Shown in pieces: positions 56,468-64,000 of a DNA stretch of 64,000 nt. The DNA comes from Morganella morganii H1r (GTDB lineage Bacteria > Pseudomonadota > Gammaproteobacteria > Enterobacterales > Enterobacteriaceae): positions 1-64,000 of the forward strand of contig NZ_AYMP01000025.1 of the NCBI RefSeq assembly GCF_000633515.1, written 5' to 3'. Below the pieces are notes generated by a model, which saw only the letters and a list, made by a program, of their open reading frames with translations, ran no database searches and was not told the origin of the DNA. Positions within the stretch are counted from its first letter, which is position 1; each line of letters starts with the position of its first letter. Position numbers and translations under genes: made by a program.

Positions 56468-58027
56468 TTGATCCCGGATGTATCCAAAGCGCTCTCATGG
56501 TTAGAGGCGCACCCCCGGATTTTAAAAGGCATCAACCGCGGCATTGAGCGCGAAACACTGCGTATCACGCCGGATGGTGCTCTGGCACGTACCGGTCACC
56601 CGGAAGGGCTGGGAAAATCATTAACCCATAAGTGGATCACCACGGACTTTGCCGAGTCACTGCTGGAGTTTATAACCCCGGTGGACTCGCGTATTGATTA
56701 CACCGTGAAATTTCTGCGTGATGTGCACCGTTATACCGCGCGTCATCTGAACAATGAACGGATGTGGCCGCTGAGTATGCCATGCTTCATTGATTCTGAA
56801 GAGCATATCGAACTGGCGCAGTTCGGCACATCCAATGCCGGCCGTTTTAAGACACTGTACCGTGAAGGGCTTAAAAACCGCTATGGTGCGCTGATGCAGA
56901 CCATTTCCGGTGTCCACTATAACTTCTCTCTGCCGATGGAATTCTGGCAGGCGTGGAGCGGTATCAGTGATGCGCAGAGCGGCAAGGATAAAATCTCCGA
57001 CGGCTATTTTCGCCTGATCCGCAACTATTACCGTTTCGGCTGGGTGATCCCGTATCTGTTCGGTGCATCGCCGGCGATTTGCGGCTCATTCCTGCGCGGC
57101 CGCAAAACCAATCTGCCGTTTGAAACACTGCCGAAAGGGGCGTTATACCTGCCGTATGCCACGTCACTGCGTTTAAGCGACCTCGGCTATACCAACAAGT
57201 CACAAAGTGATCTGAACATCACCTTCAACCATCTGGACACCTATGTTGCCGGGCTGAAGAATGCCATTCAGATCCCGTCTGAAGAATTTGCCGCACTGGG
57301 ATTAACCAAAGACGGAAAACACCTTCAGATTAATACTAACGTCCTGCAGATTGAAAACGAGTTCTATGCGCCTATCCGGCCGAAGCGTGTGCAGAAAGGC
57401 GACGAGTCGCCGTCAGATGCCTTACAGCGCGGCGGGGTGGAGTATATCGAAGTCCGTGCCCTGGATATCAACCCGTTCTCTGCCACCGGTGTCGATGAAA
57501 CACAAATCCGTTTCCTCGACCTGTTCCTTATCTGGTGTGTGCTGGCGGATGCGCCGGAAATGAGCGCGGATGAACTGGCGTGTGCCCGCCATAACTGGAA
57601 TCGTGTGATTCTGGAAGGGCGTAAACCGGGACAGGAAATCGGTATCGGCTGCGGCCGTGAAAAACAACCCTTGCAAAAAGTGGGTCACGCACTGTTTAAT
57701 GATCTCCTGCGTGTTGCCGATGTGTTAGATACCTGCTCAGGCACACAGTATCGCGAAGTGTGCGAAGCACTGAAAGCACAGTTTGATGACCCGGAACTGA
57801 CGTTCTCGGGGCGGATGCTGGCACTGATAAAAGAAGCGGGTATCGGAAGCTACGGGCTGGCCCTGGCAGATCGGTATCATGAAGAACTGACTCACGAGCC
57901 GTATGACGTGATCAGTGAAGCAGACTTTGCTGAACAATGGCAGGCTTCTGTCGGTAAACAAAAAGCGATGGAAGAGAGTGATACGATAAGTTTTGATGAG
58001 TATCTGGCGCTGCATGGCGGTCGCTGA
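56468..58027 (+). CDS. gshA: Glutamate-cysteine ligase, TTG start
   Basis: Makes gamma-glutamylcysteine from glutamate and cysteine with ATP, the first step of glutathione synthesis; gshB is at 13.8 kb. The TTG at 56468 follows GGGAGG by 5 nt and gives 519 residues; the N-terminus [19 protein letters not shown] aligns with E. coli GshA, which also starts at TTG. Family blocks GIERETLRI (metal-binding Glu), [21 protein letters not shown] and [10 protein letters not shown] are present. Confidence 0.97.
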   Translation: MIPDVSKALSWLEAHPRILKGINRGIERETLRITPDGALARTGHPEGLGKSLTHKWITTDFAESLLEFITPVDSRIDYTVKFLRDVHRYTARHLNNERMWPLSMPCFIDSEEHIELAQFGTSNAGRFKTLYREGLKNRYGALMQTISGVHYNFSLPMEFWQAWSGISDAQSGKDKISDGYFRLIRNYYRFGWVIPYLFGASPAICGSFLRGRKTNLPFETLPKGALYLPYATSLRLSDLGYTNKSQSDLNITFNHLDTYVAGLKNAIQIPSEEFAALGLTKDGKHLQINTNVLQIENEFYAPIRPKRVQKGDESPSDALQRGGVEYIEVRALDINPFSATGVDETQIRFLDLFLIWCVLADAPEMSADELACARHNWNRVILEGRKPGQEIGIGCGREKQPLQKVGHALFNDLLRVADVLDTCSGTQYREVCEALKAQFDDPELTFSGRMLALIKEAGIGSYGLALADRYHEELTHEPYDVISEADFAEQWQASVGKQKAMEESDTISFDEYLALHGGR

Positions 58028-58190
58028 TTTCTGACAGATAAGAAAATGGCCACAATCAATGTGGCCAAAATAAATCTCTCAGAGAATAGGGATGATAACA
58101 ATTTGCGCGTCTTTCAGTACATCAGACCGGCGTATTCAGAAAAAGTTTCATTCGTTCGGCATTTTTTACAAAAAAAGAGGAGCGGGAATT

Positions 58191-58706
58191 ATGCCTTTGC
58201 TGGATAGTTTTTTAGTTGATCACACACGCATGGCGGCACCTGCGGTACGCGTAGCGAAAACCATGACCACCCCGGGTGGCGATACCATCACTGTTTTTGA
58301 TCTGCGTTTTTGTGTTCCTAATGAAGAGATTCTGCCGGAAAGAGGAACGCATACACTGGAACATCTGTTTGCCGGTTTTATGCGTAACCATTTAAACGGC
58401 AACGGTGTTGAAATCATTGATATCTCACCGATGGGCTGCCGTACCGGGTTCTATATGAGCCTGATTGGTGCACCGTCAGAAACCCGTGTTGCACAGGCCT
58501 GGAAAGACGCTATGGCGGATATCCTGGCGGTCAAAGATCAGGCGAAGATCCCTGAGCTGAACCTGTATCAGTGCGGGACGTATAAGATGCATTCACTGGA
58601 AGAAGCACATCAGATTGCAAAAAACATCATTGAGCGCGATGTCCGCGTCAACAAAAATGATGAACTGCTGTTATCTGATGATGAGCTGGAAAAACTGCAT
58701 CCGTAA
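58191..58706 (+). CDS. luxS: S-ribosylhomocysteine lyase LuxS
   Basis: Splits S-ribosylhomocysteine to homocysteine and DPD, the precursor of autoinducer-2, in the activated methyl cycle. The start [14 protein letters not shown] at 58191 with AGAGGAG upstream gives 171 residues, the standard length. The iron/zinc ligands are [12 protein letters not shown] (HxxEH, about residues 54-58) and the Cys in [11 protein letters not shown] (about 128); the catalytic Cys is in [10 protein letters not shown] (about 83). Terminator downstream. Confidence 0.98.
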   Translation: MPLLDSFLVDHTRMAAPAVRVAKTMTTPGGDTITVFDLRFCVPNEEILPERGTHTLEHLFAGFMRNHLNGNGVEIIDISPMGCRTGFYMSLIGAPSETRVAQAWKDAMADILAVKDQAKIPELNLYQCGTYKMHSLEEAHQIAKNIIERDVRVNKNDELLLSDDELEKLHP

Positions 58707-58724
58707 TTTTTCAGTCCCGGATAC

Positions 58725-58762
58725 AAAAAAACCTGCGGCAGCAATGCGCGCAGGTTTTTTTA
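58725..58762 (+). terminator. Terminator between luxS and corB
   Basis: AAAAAAACCTGCG pairs with CGCAGGTTTTTTT around an 11-nt loop. A-rich and T-rich sides make it functional for both convergent genes. Confidence 0.9.
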
Positions 58763-58780
58763 TGTCTTCTTTTATCTTTC

Positions 58781-60073
58781 TCAGATATCAGCAGCGACAT
58801 CGGTACCGGCTGGTTTCAGCGGCGACAGTTTTACCGTTTTAATCACATTCTCACCGATGGCAACCACTTCAAACTGATAGTGCCCGATGGCGACAAGGGT
58901 ATTGAGTGTCGGGATATCACCGAGTTCTTCCAGCAGCAGGCCGTTAATGGTACGGGCACCTTCTTCCGGCAGGGAGAGGTTCAGGGCTTTATTGATTTCG
59001 CGGATATTGGCAGAGCCTTCAATCAGCAGCGTGCCGTCAGGCTGACGGGTGACTTCCTCGGCCAGCGACGGTGACATTGAGGTGGTAAAATCACCGACAA
59101 TTTCTTCCAGGATATCTTCCACCGAGATAAGCCCCTGGATGTCACCGTACTCATCGACAACCAGTCCGACTTTTTCATTATTGCGCTGGAAATTCACCAG
59201 TTGCAGGTTCAGCGGTGTACTGTCCGGCACAAAGTAGACTTTATCAGCGGCCTTGATAAGCATTTGCTTGGTGAATTCCTGCTTCTCAATCATCAGTCGG
59301 TAAGCTTCACGGACACGCAGCATGCCGATAGCATCATCCAGTGAGTCACGGTAGAGCACTATCCGGCCGTGCGGCGAGTGCGTAAGCTGGCGCAGAATAG
59401 ATTTCCACTCATCATTGATATCAATCCCGATGATTTCAGTACGCGGCACCATAATTTCATCCACACTGACTTTATCCAGATCGAGGATGGAGATCAGCAT
59501 GTCCTGGTTGCGGCGGGACAGCTTGCCTTTGGACTCATTAACGATGGTTTTCAGTTCTTCTTTTGAAACCGCATCACTGCGGATCACGGTGCCGCGGATA
59601 CCGATGCAGCGCATCAGAATCAGGGTTATCGCGTTAAATGCCCAGACCAGCGGCAGACAGATTTTTGCCAGCGGACGCAGCAGAAAACTGCTCGGAAAGG
59701 CAACCTGCTGCGGATAAAGTGCCGCAATGGTTTTCGGCATCACTTCGGCAAAGACGAGGATGATAAAGGTCAGCACCCCGGTGGCGATAGCCACACCGGC
59801 GTTGCCGTACAGGCGCATACCGACAATCGTACCCAGTGCGGAGGCGACAATATTCACCAGGTTATTACCGATAAGAATGAGACTCAGCAGGCGTTCCGGT
59901 TTCTCCAGCAGTTTCTCGACACGGCGCGCCGCCCGGCTTCCCTGTTTGGCCTGGTGGCGCAGCCGGTAGCGGTTGATGGTCATCATCCCGGTTTCGGATG
60001 CGGAAAAGTACGCTGAAATTATCACCAGTAAAATAAGAATGATAATCAGCGTGCTTGTTGAGACGTGCTCCAC
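58781..60073 (-). CDS. corB: CNNM/CorC-family membrane protein CorB (YfjD), GTG start
   Basis: A 430-residue inner-membrane protein linked to magnesium and cobalt efflux. The GTG at 60073 (MEHVSTSTLIII) follows AAGGAA by about 7 nt. The DUF21/CNNM domain with three to four helices (SAYFSASETGMMTINRYRLRH, LILIGNNLVNIVASALGT, FAEVMPKTIAALYP) is followed by a CBS pair (VDEIMVPRTEIIGIDIN; VVDEYGDIQGLISVEDILEEIVGD) and a C-terminal CorC/HlyC domain. It precedes no gene of its own operon except possibly after ypjD, upstream by 55 bp. Confidence 0.94.
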   Translation of the reverse strand: MEHVSTSTLIIILILLVIISAYFSASETGMMTINRYRLRHQAKQGSRAARRVEKLLEKPERLLSLILIGNNLVNIVASALGTIVGMRLYGNAGVAIATGVLTFIILVFAEVMPKTIAALYPQQVAFPSSFLLRPLAKICLPLVWAFNAITLILMRCIGIRGTVIRSDAVSKEELKTIVNESKGKLSRRNQDMLISILDLDKVSVDEIMVPRTEIIGIDINDEWKSILRQLTHSPHGRIVLYRDSLDDAIGMLRVREAYRLMIEKQEFTKQMLIKAADKVYFVPDSTPLNLQLVNFQRNNEKVGLVVDEYGDIQGLISVEDILEEIVGDFTTSMSPSLAEEVTRQPDGTLLIEGSANIREINKALNLSLPEEGARTINGLLLEELGDIPTLNTLVAIGHYQFEVVAIGENVIKTVKLSPLKPAGTDVAADI

Positions 60074-60128
60074 AGCGGTGTTCCTTTCTTTTGTGATGAG
60101 CGGAAAAAGGCGTTACAGAGACCGGCCG

Positions 60129-60920
60129 TTATGCATACAGCATCAGTTCCTGAAACAGACGGTGCCCGAAAAATGCCAGTGTGAGAATAAAGGCACCGGC
60201 GAAGTTAAACCAGATAACCCGTTTGCCGCGCCAGCCTTCATGATAGTGCCCCCACAGCAGCACGATATAGACACACCAGGCAACCATCGACAGCAATGAT
60301 TTATGGATATTATCTTTATCAAAGATGTTATCCATAAACACAATGCCGGTGGCGAGTGTCAGTGTCAGCAGAATCACGCCGACCTGGGTGATATGGAACA
60401 TTTTACGCTCGATAACCATTAACGGCGGCATATCCGGCGTAAACCTGAGGCGTTTGTTTTTCAGCTGATGATCCATCCAGCCGAGCTGCATGGCATACAG
60501 TGCCGCAATAATCAGTGTTGCGAAGCTGAGCAGCGCCAGACCGATATGCACAAACAGCGGTACACTGGCCTGTAAGTGGGTGATAAACTCGCCCGGCATC
60601 AGGGTGGCAAGAATCAGGTTGACCATCGAGAAGCTGTAAACAATCGGGATAAGAAACCATGCCCGGCCCTGAAACGCGACAATCGTCATAATGACGGAGA
60701 CCAGCAGGCTGACTACCGAGCCGAGATTCAGCAGTGTCAGGTTCTGACCAACGCCCTGAAAAATCTGTGATTTAACCGCCACACCGTGACACACCAGCGC
60801 GATAACGGCAAAGATAAGCGCCAGTTTCCGGTAGCCGCGCTGATAGCGGAGCACACCCGGCATCAGGAGAACCAGGCTTAACAGATACGCGCTAATTGCA
60901 ACAACAGAGATTTCAGGCAT
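60129..60920 (-). CDS. ypjD: Inner-membrane cytochrome c assembly-like protein YpjD
   Basis: A 263-residue protein with about eight membrane helices, related to CcsA/CcmC-type heme-handling proteins. QASVPLFVHIGLALLSFATLIIAALYAMQ and the C-terminal KSLLSMVAWCVYIVLLWGHYHEGWRGKRVIWFN carry conserved His/Trp residues of the family. E. coli YpjD has been tied to the magnesium transporter CorC/CorB setting by its neighbourhood; here it also lies just upstream of corB and divergent from ffh. Molecular role unknown. Confidence 0.9.
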   Translation of the reverse strand: MPEISVVAISAYLLSLVLLMPGVLRYQRGYRKLALIFAVIALVCHGVAVKSQIFQGVGQNLTLLNLGSVVSLLVSVIMTIVAFQGRAWFLIPIVYSFSMVNLILATLMPGEFITHLQASVPLFVHIGLALLSFATLIIAALYAMQLGWMDHQLKNKRLRFTPDMPPLMVIERKMFHITQVGVILLTLTLATGIVFMDNIFDKDNIHKSLLSMVAWCVYIVLLWGHYHEGWRGKRVIWFNFAGAFILTLAFFGHRLFQELMLYA

Positions 60921-61046
60921 GGTTTTGTGATTATTCAGTCAGTAAGATGAAACAAAATTCATACGTCAGTATACCGCAGCCCGCAGATCACTCCAATGAT
61001 TACACGATACTTTACGTAAATCGGTTCGCTGATTTGCTGCGGCGCG

Positions 61047-61055
61047 TGTTATAAT
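61047..61055 (+). promoter_or_regulatory. Extended -10 promoter of ffh
   Basis: TGTTATAAT is an extended -10 element (TG-N-TATAAT) 48 bp before ffh. No good -35 is seen at the expected distance, consistent with an extended -10 promoter. Confidence 0.6.
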
Positions 61056-61103
61056 CTCGGGTATCTTTTCTATTTTTAGCTCAGTTTTGGCAGAGTCGAT
61101 GAC

Positions 61104-62465
61104 ATGTTTGATAATTTAACTGACAGACTTTCGCGCACCTTGCGCAATATCAGTGGTCGCGGACGACTGACGGAAGACAATATTAAAGAAACGCTGCGCG
61201 AAGTGCGCATGGCGCTTCTGGAAGCCGATGTTGCCCTGCCGGTGGTACGGGATTTCATCAACCGCGTCAAAGAGCGTGCCGTTGGTCATGAGGTGAATAA
61301 AAGCCTGACGCCGGGGCAGGAGTTCGTCAAAATCGTTCAGGGTGAACTGGTTGCGGCGATGGGCGAGGAAAACAACGCCCTGGATCTCTCCGCCCAGCCG
61401 CCGGCTGTGGTACTGATGGCCGGTCTGCAGGGTGCGGGTAAAACCACCAGTGTGGCGAAACTCGGTAAACTGCTGAAAGAAAAACAGAAGAAAAAAGTGC
61501 TGGTGGTCTCTGCCGACGTGTACCGTCCGGCGGCGATTAAACAGTTACAGACACTGGCAGAGACCGTGGGAATTGAATTCTTCCCGTCTGATGTGTCAGA
61601 AAAACCGATTGATATCGTTAAAAAAGCGCTGAAACATGCGCAGCTGCAATTCTTTGATGTCCTGCTGGTGGATACTGCGGGCCGTCTGCATGTCGATGAA
61701 GGCATGATGGGCGAAATCAAAGAGCTGCATGCAGCCATTAACCCGGTGGAAACCCTGTTCGTCGTGGATGCCATGACCGGTCAGGATGCGGCAAACACCG
61801 CTAAAGCCTTTAACGAAGCCCTGCCGCTGACCGGTGTGGTGCTGACCAAAGTCGATGGTGATGCGCGCGGCGGTGCGGCGCTCTCTATCCGCCATATCAC
61901 CGGTAAACCGATTAAATTCCTGGGTGTCGGGGAAAAAACCGATGCACTGGAGCCGTTCCATCCGGATCGCGTTGCCTCCCGAATTCTGGGCATGGGCGAT
62001 GTGTTGTCACTGATCGAAGAGATTGAGAGCAAAGTTGACCGCGATCAGGCGGAAAAACTGGCCTCCAAGCTGAAAAAAGGTGACGGGTTTGACCTCAACG
62101 ACTTCCTGGAACAGCTTAAGCAGATGCGCAATATGGGCGGTATGGCCGGGATGCTGACCAAACTGCCGGGCATGTCTCAGGTGCCGGATGCAGTGAAATC
62201 GCAGATGGATGACAGCGTGCTGACCAAAATGGAAGCGATGATCAATTCCATGACCAAAAAAGAGCGCGTCAAACCGGAAATTATCAAGGGGTCCCGCAAA
62301 CGCCGTATCGCGGCGGGTTCCGGGACTCAGGTGCAGGATGTCAACCGGCTGCTCAAGCAGTTCGATGATATGCAGCGCATGATGAAAAAGATGAAGAAAG
62401 GGGGCCTCGCGAAGATGATGCGGGGCATGAAAGGTATGATGCCGCCGGGTATGATGGGGCGGTAA
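61104..62465 (+). CDS. ffh: Signal recognition particle GTPase Ffh
   Basis: Targets nascent inner-membrane proteins to FtsY and SecYEG together with 4.5S RNA. 453 residues: N domain (MFDNLTDRLSRTLRNISGRG), G domain with P-loop GLQGAGKTTSVAKLG (about 105-119), DTAGRLHVD, TKVDGDARGGAALS, then the methionine-rich M domain (about 330-450) ending in GGLAKMMRGMKGMMPPGMMG, which binds signal peptides and RNA. Confidence 0.99.
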   Translation: MFDNLTDRLSRTLRNISGRGRLTEDNIKETLREVRMALLEADVALPVVRDFINRVKERAVGHEVNKSLTPGQEFVKIVQGELVAAMGEENNALDLSAQPPAVVLMAGLQGAGKTTSVAKLGKLLKEKQKKKVLVVSADVYRPAAIKQLQTLAETVGIEFFPSDVSEKPIDIVKKALKHAQLQFFDVLLVDTAGRLHVDEGMMGEIKELHAAINPVETLFVVDAMTGQDAANTAKAFNEALPLTGVVLTKVDGDARGGAALSIRHITGKPIKFLGVGEKTDALEPFHPDRVASRILGMGDVLSLIEEIESKVDRDQAEKLASKLKKGDGFDLNDFLEQLKQMRNMGGMAGMLTKLPGMSQVPDAVKSQMDDSVLTKMEAMINSMTKKERVKPEIIKGSRKRRIAAGSGTQVQDVNRLLKQFDDMQRMMKKMKKGGLAKMMRGMKGMMPPGMMGR

Positions 62466-62544
62466 AACAAAGAAAGTCACAAAGAATAATCACTTTGGAT
62501 TGATTTTTTCGCCAAAGTGAGTAAACTTTTCGGGCTTTTTCTAT

Positions 62545-62584
62545 GACAACCGGACGCCATTCCTCGATGGGGTCTGGTTGTTTG
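62545..62584 (+). promoter_or_regulatory. Hairpin in the rpsP leader
   Basis: GACAACCGGACGCCAT pairs with ATGGGGTCTGGTTGT across a short TCCTCG loop, with two imperfect pairs, and is followed by TTGTC. It lies 20 bp before rpsP and could end the ffh transcript, attenuate rpsP, or block its ribosome-binding site. Confidence 0.5.
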
Positions 62585-62603
62585 TCAATTCAATGAGGAT
62601 GTT

Positions 62604-62852
62604 ATGGTAACAATTCGTTTAGCTCGTGGCGGCGCAAAAAAGCGTCCGTTCTACCAAATCGTCGTAACCGACAGTCGTAATGCACGTGACGGTCGTTTCA
62701 TCGAACGTATTGGTTTCTTCAACCCTATCGCTGCCGGTAAGGCTGAAACTCTGCGCTTAGATCTGGACCGTGTTGAACACTGGGTTGGTCTGGGTGCAAC
62801 TGTCTCTGATCGTGTTGCTGTACTGATCAAAGACGCAAAAAAAGCAGCTTAA
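62604..62852 (+). CDS. rpsP: 30S ribosomal protein S16
   Basis: A primary-shell binder of 16S rRNA, important for 30S assembly. 82 residues, the family length, starting [21 protein letters not shown] with the conserved [23 protein letters not shown] precedes the start. It leads the rpsP-rimM-trmD(-rplS) operon. Confidence 0.98.
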   Translation: MVTIRLARGGAKKRPFYQIVVTDSRNARDGRFIERIGFFNPIAAGKAETLRLDLDRVEHWVGLGATVSDRVAVLIKDAKKAA

Positions 62853-62870
62853 TCTGTCACGGTGGCAACA

Positions 62871-63419
62871 ATGAGCAAGCACACTAATCCGCAAGCCCCT
62901 TCTGATCCGATTGTACTCGGCAAACTGGGGTCATCTTACGGTATTAAAGGGTGGCTCAGAGTGTTTTCTTCCACCGAAAATACTGAAAGTATTTTTGATT
63001 ATCAGCCGTGGTTTATTCAGCGTAACGGGGTGTGGCAACACATCGAACCGGAAGACTGGAAATCCCACAACCAGGATATGATCGTCAAACTCAAAGGGAT
63101 TGACGACAGAGATGCGGCAAACGTACTGACTAACGCGGAAATCGTGGTGGACAGTTCGCAGTTACCGGAATTAGACGGCGATGATTACTACTGGAAAGAC
63201 CTGATGGGCTGCCGTGTAGTGACCACCGGCGGATATGATCTCGGCACCGTAACCGATTTAATGGAAACCGGGTCGAATGATGTTCTGGTGATTAAAGCAA
63301 ATCTGAAAGATGCCTTCGGCATGAAAGAGCGGTTAGTACCGTATCTTGACGGGCAGGTTATCAGGAAAGTTGATCTCACTGAAAAACTGATTGAAGTTGA
63401 GTGGGATCCCGGTTTTTAA
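62871..63419 (+). CDS. rimM: Ribosome maturation factor RimM
   Basis: Binds S19 and assists maturation of the 30S head. The ATG at 62871 ([20 protein letters not shown]) is chosen over the GTG at 62862 by alignment with E. coli; 182 residues. The N-terminal beta-barrel has [15 protein letters not shown] and the C-terminal PRC-barrel domain has [23 protein letters not shown] and [12 protein letters not shown]. It follows rpsP by 18 bp. Confidence 0.97.
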   Translation: MSKHTNPQAPSDPIVLGKLGSSYGIKGWLRVFSSTENTESIFDYQPWFIQRNGVWQHIEPEDWKSHNQDMIVKLKGIDDRDAANVLTNAEIVVDSSQLPELDGDDYYWKDLMGCRVVTTGGYDLGTVTDLMETGSNDVLVIKANLKDAFGMKERLVPYLDGQVIRKVDLTEKLIEVEWDPGF

Positions 63420-63458
63420 ACCTCCGGTGATGGTTTTGTCATTAAGTGGGACACGAAA

Positions 63459-64000
63459 ATGTGGATTGGGGTTATCAGCCTGTTTCCTGAAATGTTCCTC
63501 TCAATAACCGGGCATGGTGTAACCGGACGGGCAGTAAAAAACGGCCTGATCAGTGTAGATTGCTGGAACCCGCGTGATTTCACGTATGACCGGCACCACA
63601 CTGTGGATGATCGGCCCTACGGGGGCGGTCCCGGCATGCTGATGATGGTGGAGCCTCTGCGCAAAGCTATCCATGCAGCAAAAGCTGCCGCAGGTGACAA
63701 TGCGAAAGTGATTTATCTTTCGCCGCAGGGCCGCAAACTCGATCAACAGGGAGTTTGTGAGCTGGCCGCCAACGAGAAATTAATTCTGGTGTGCGGCCGG
63801 TATGAGGGTGTAGATGAACGTGTTATCCAGACTGAAATTGATGAAGAATGGTCAGTCGGGGATTACGTGCTCAGTGGTGGTGAATTACCGGCGATGGTAC
63901 TGATTGATGCGGTATCGCGTTTTGTCCCGGGTGTCCTCGGACATCAGGCATCAGCAAAAGAAGATTCCTTTGCTGACGGTTTGCTTGACCACCCGCATTA
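63459..64000 (+). CDS. trmD: tRNA (guanine37-N1)-methyltransferase TrmD, 3' end outside the window
   Basis: Methylates G37 next to the anticodon, preventing +1 frameshifts. About 180 codons are visible of the family's roughly 245-255. A deep-trefoil-knot SPOUT enzyme: [60 protein letters not shown] and [15 protein letters not shown] are intact. The open frame continues to the right border; rplS is expected next. Confidence 0.97.
   Translation, partial: MWIGVISLFPEMFLSITGHGVTGRAVKNGLISVDCWNPRDFTYDRHHTVDDRPYGGGPGMLMMVEPLRKAIHAAKAAAGDNAKVIYLSPQGRKLDQQGVCELAANEKLILVCGRYEGVDERVIQTEIDEEWSVGDYVLSGGELPAMVLIDAVSRFVPGVLGHQASAKEDSFADGLLDHPH

Overview
The window is a bacterial chromosome segment from the order Enterobacterales, most likely Morganella (M. 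morganii-like). Gene order over long stretches matches enteric chromosomes: mltC-yggX-mutY/trmB-yggL, hemW-rdgB-yggT-yggS/yggR, ruvX-yqgE-gshB-rsmE, fadE/gmhA/yafJ/dpaA, dinB/pepD/gpt-frsA-crl-proBA, recA/alaS-csrA-serV-argVYZQ-gshA-luxS, corB-ypjD/ffh-rpsP-rimM-trmD. Base composition looks close to 50% G+C, which argues against the AT-rich relatives Proteus and Providencia. The genus is an inference from composition and synteny; no database search was possible.

Region by region. 1-1541: the edge of an integrated element. A P4-type tyrosine integrase runs off the left border and lies beside a tRNA-Phe gene, its probable attachment site; the element's cargo is outside the window. 1.7-7.3 kb: cell-wall, iron and DNA-repair genes (mltC, yggX, mutY) divergent from trmB-yggL, then glutaminase glsB and yggN. 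7.3-8.6 kb: a lone Fur-box-preceded siderophore-binding protein and a hairpin-rich intergenic stretch. 8.6-15.5 kb: conserved housekeeping genes with a PilT-like ATPase. 15.7-23.6 kb: a variable stretch with a minimal prepilin peptidase, a DsbA-like protein plus an active-site-degenerate metallo-beta-lactamase-fold protein under a divergent LysR regulator, the lysR/lysA pair, and a two-gene unit of a degenerate Old Yellow Enzyme homologue and a second orphan metal-chelate-binding protein.

23.6-36.3 kb: fadE with a FadR-like operator, gmhA, yafJ, dpaA, then the complete sodium-pumping NADH:quinone oxidoreductase operon nqrABCDEF with its maturation genes apbE (flavin transferase) and nqrM. 36.3-39.5 kb: a YnfC-like secreted protein, a probable pseudoenzyme of the glycerophosphodiesterase fold, and SOS-controlled dinB. 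39.6-46.6 kb: pepD, gpt, frsA, crl, proBA and aroL. 46.8-50.7 kb: aas-lplT (lysophospholipid recycling) and pncC. 50.7-64 kb: SOS-controlled recA with no recX behind it, alaS, csrA with an asparagine-tract tail, tRNA-Ser and four identical tRNA-Arg genes, gshA, luxS, corB-ypjD, ffh, and the start of the rpsP-rimM-trmD operon, with trmD cut by the right border.

Most of the window is ordinary core genome. I found no convincing new defence, secretion or biosynthetic system. The most unusual items are the degenerate-enzyme genes (OYE-like, MBL-fold, GDPD-like), the structured leader before nqrA, the hairpin cluster after the first binding protein, and the absence of recX.
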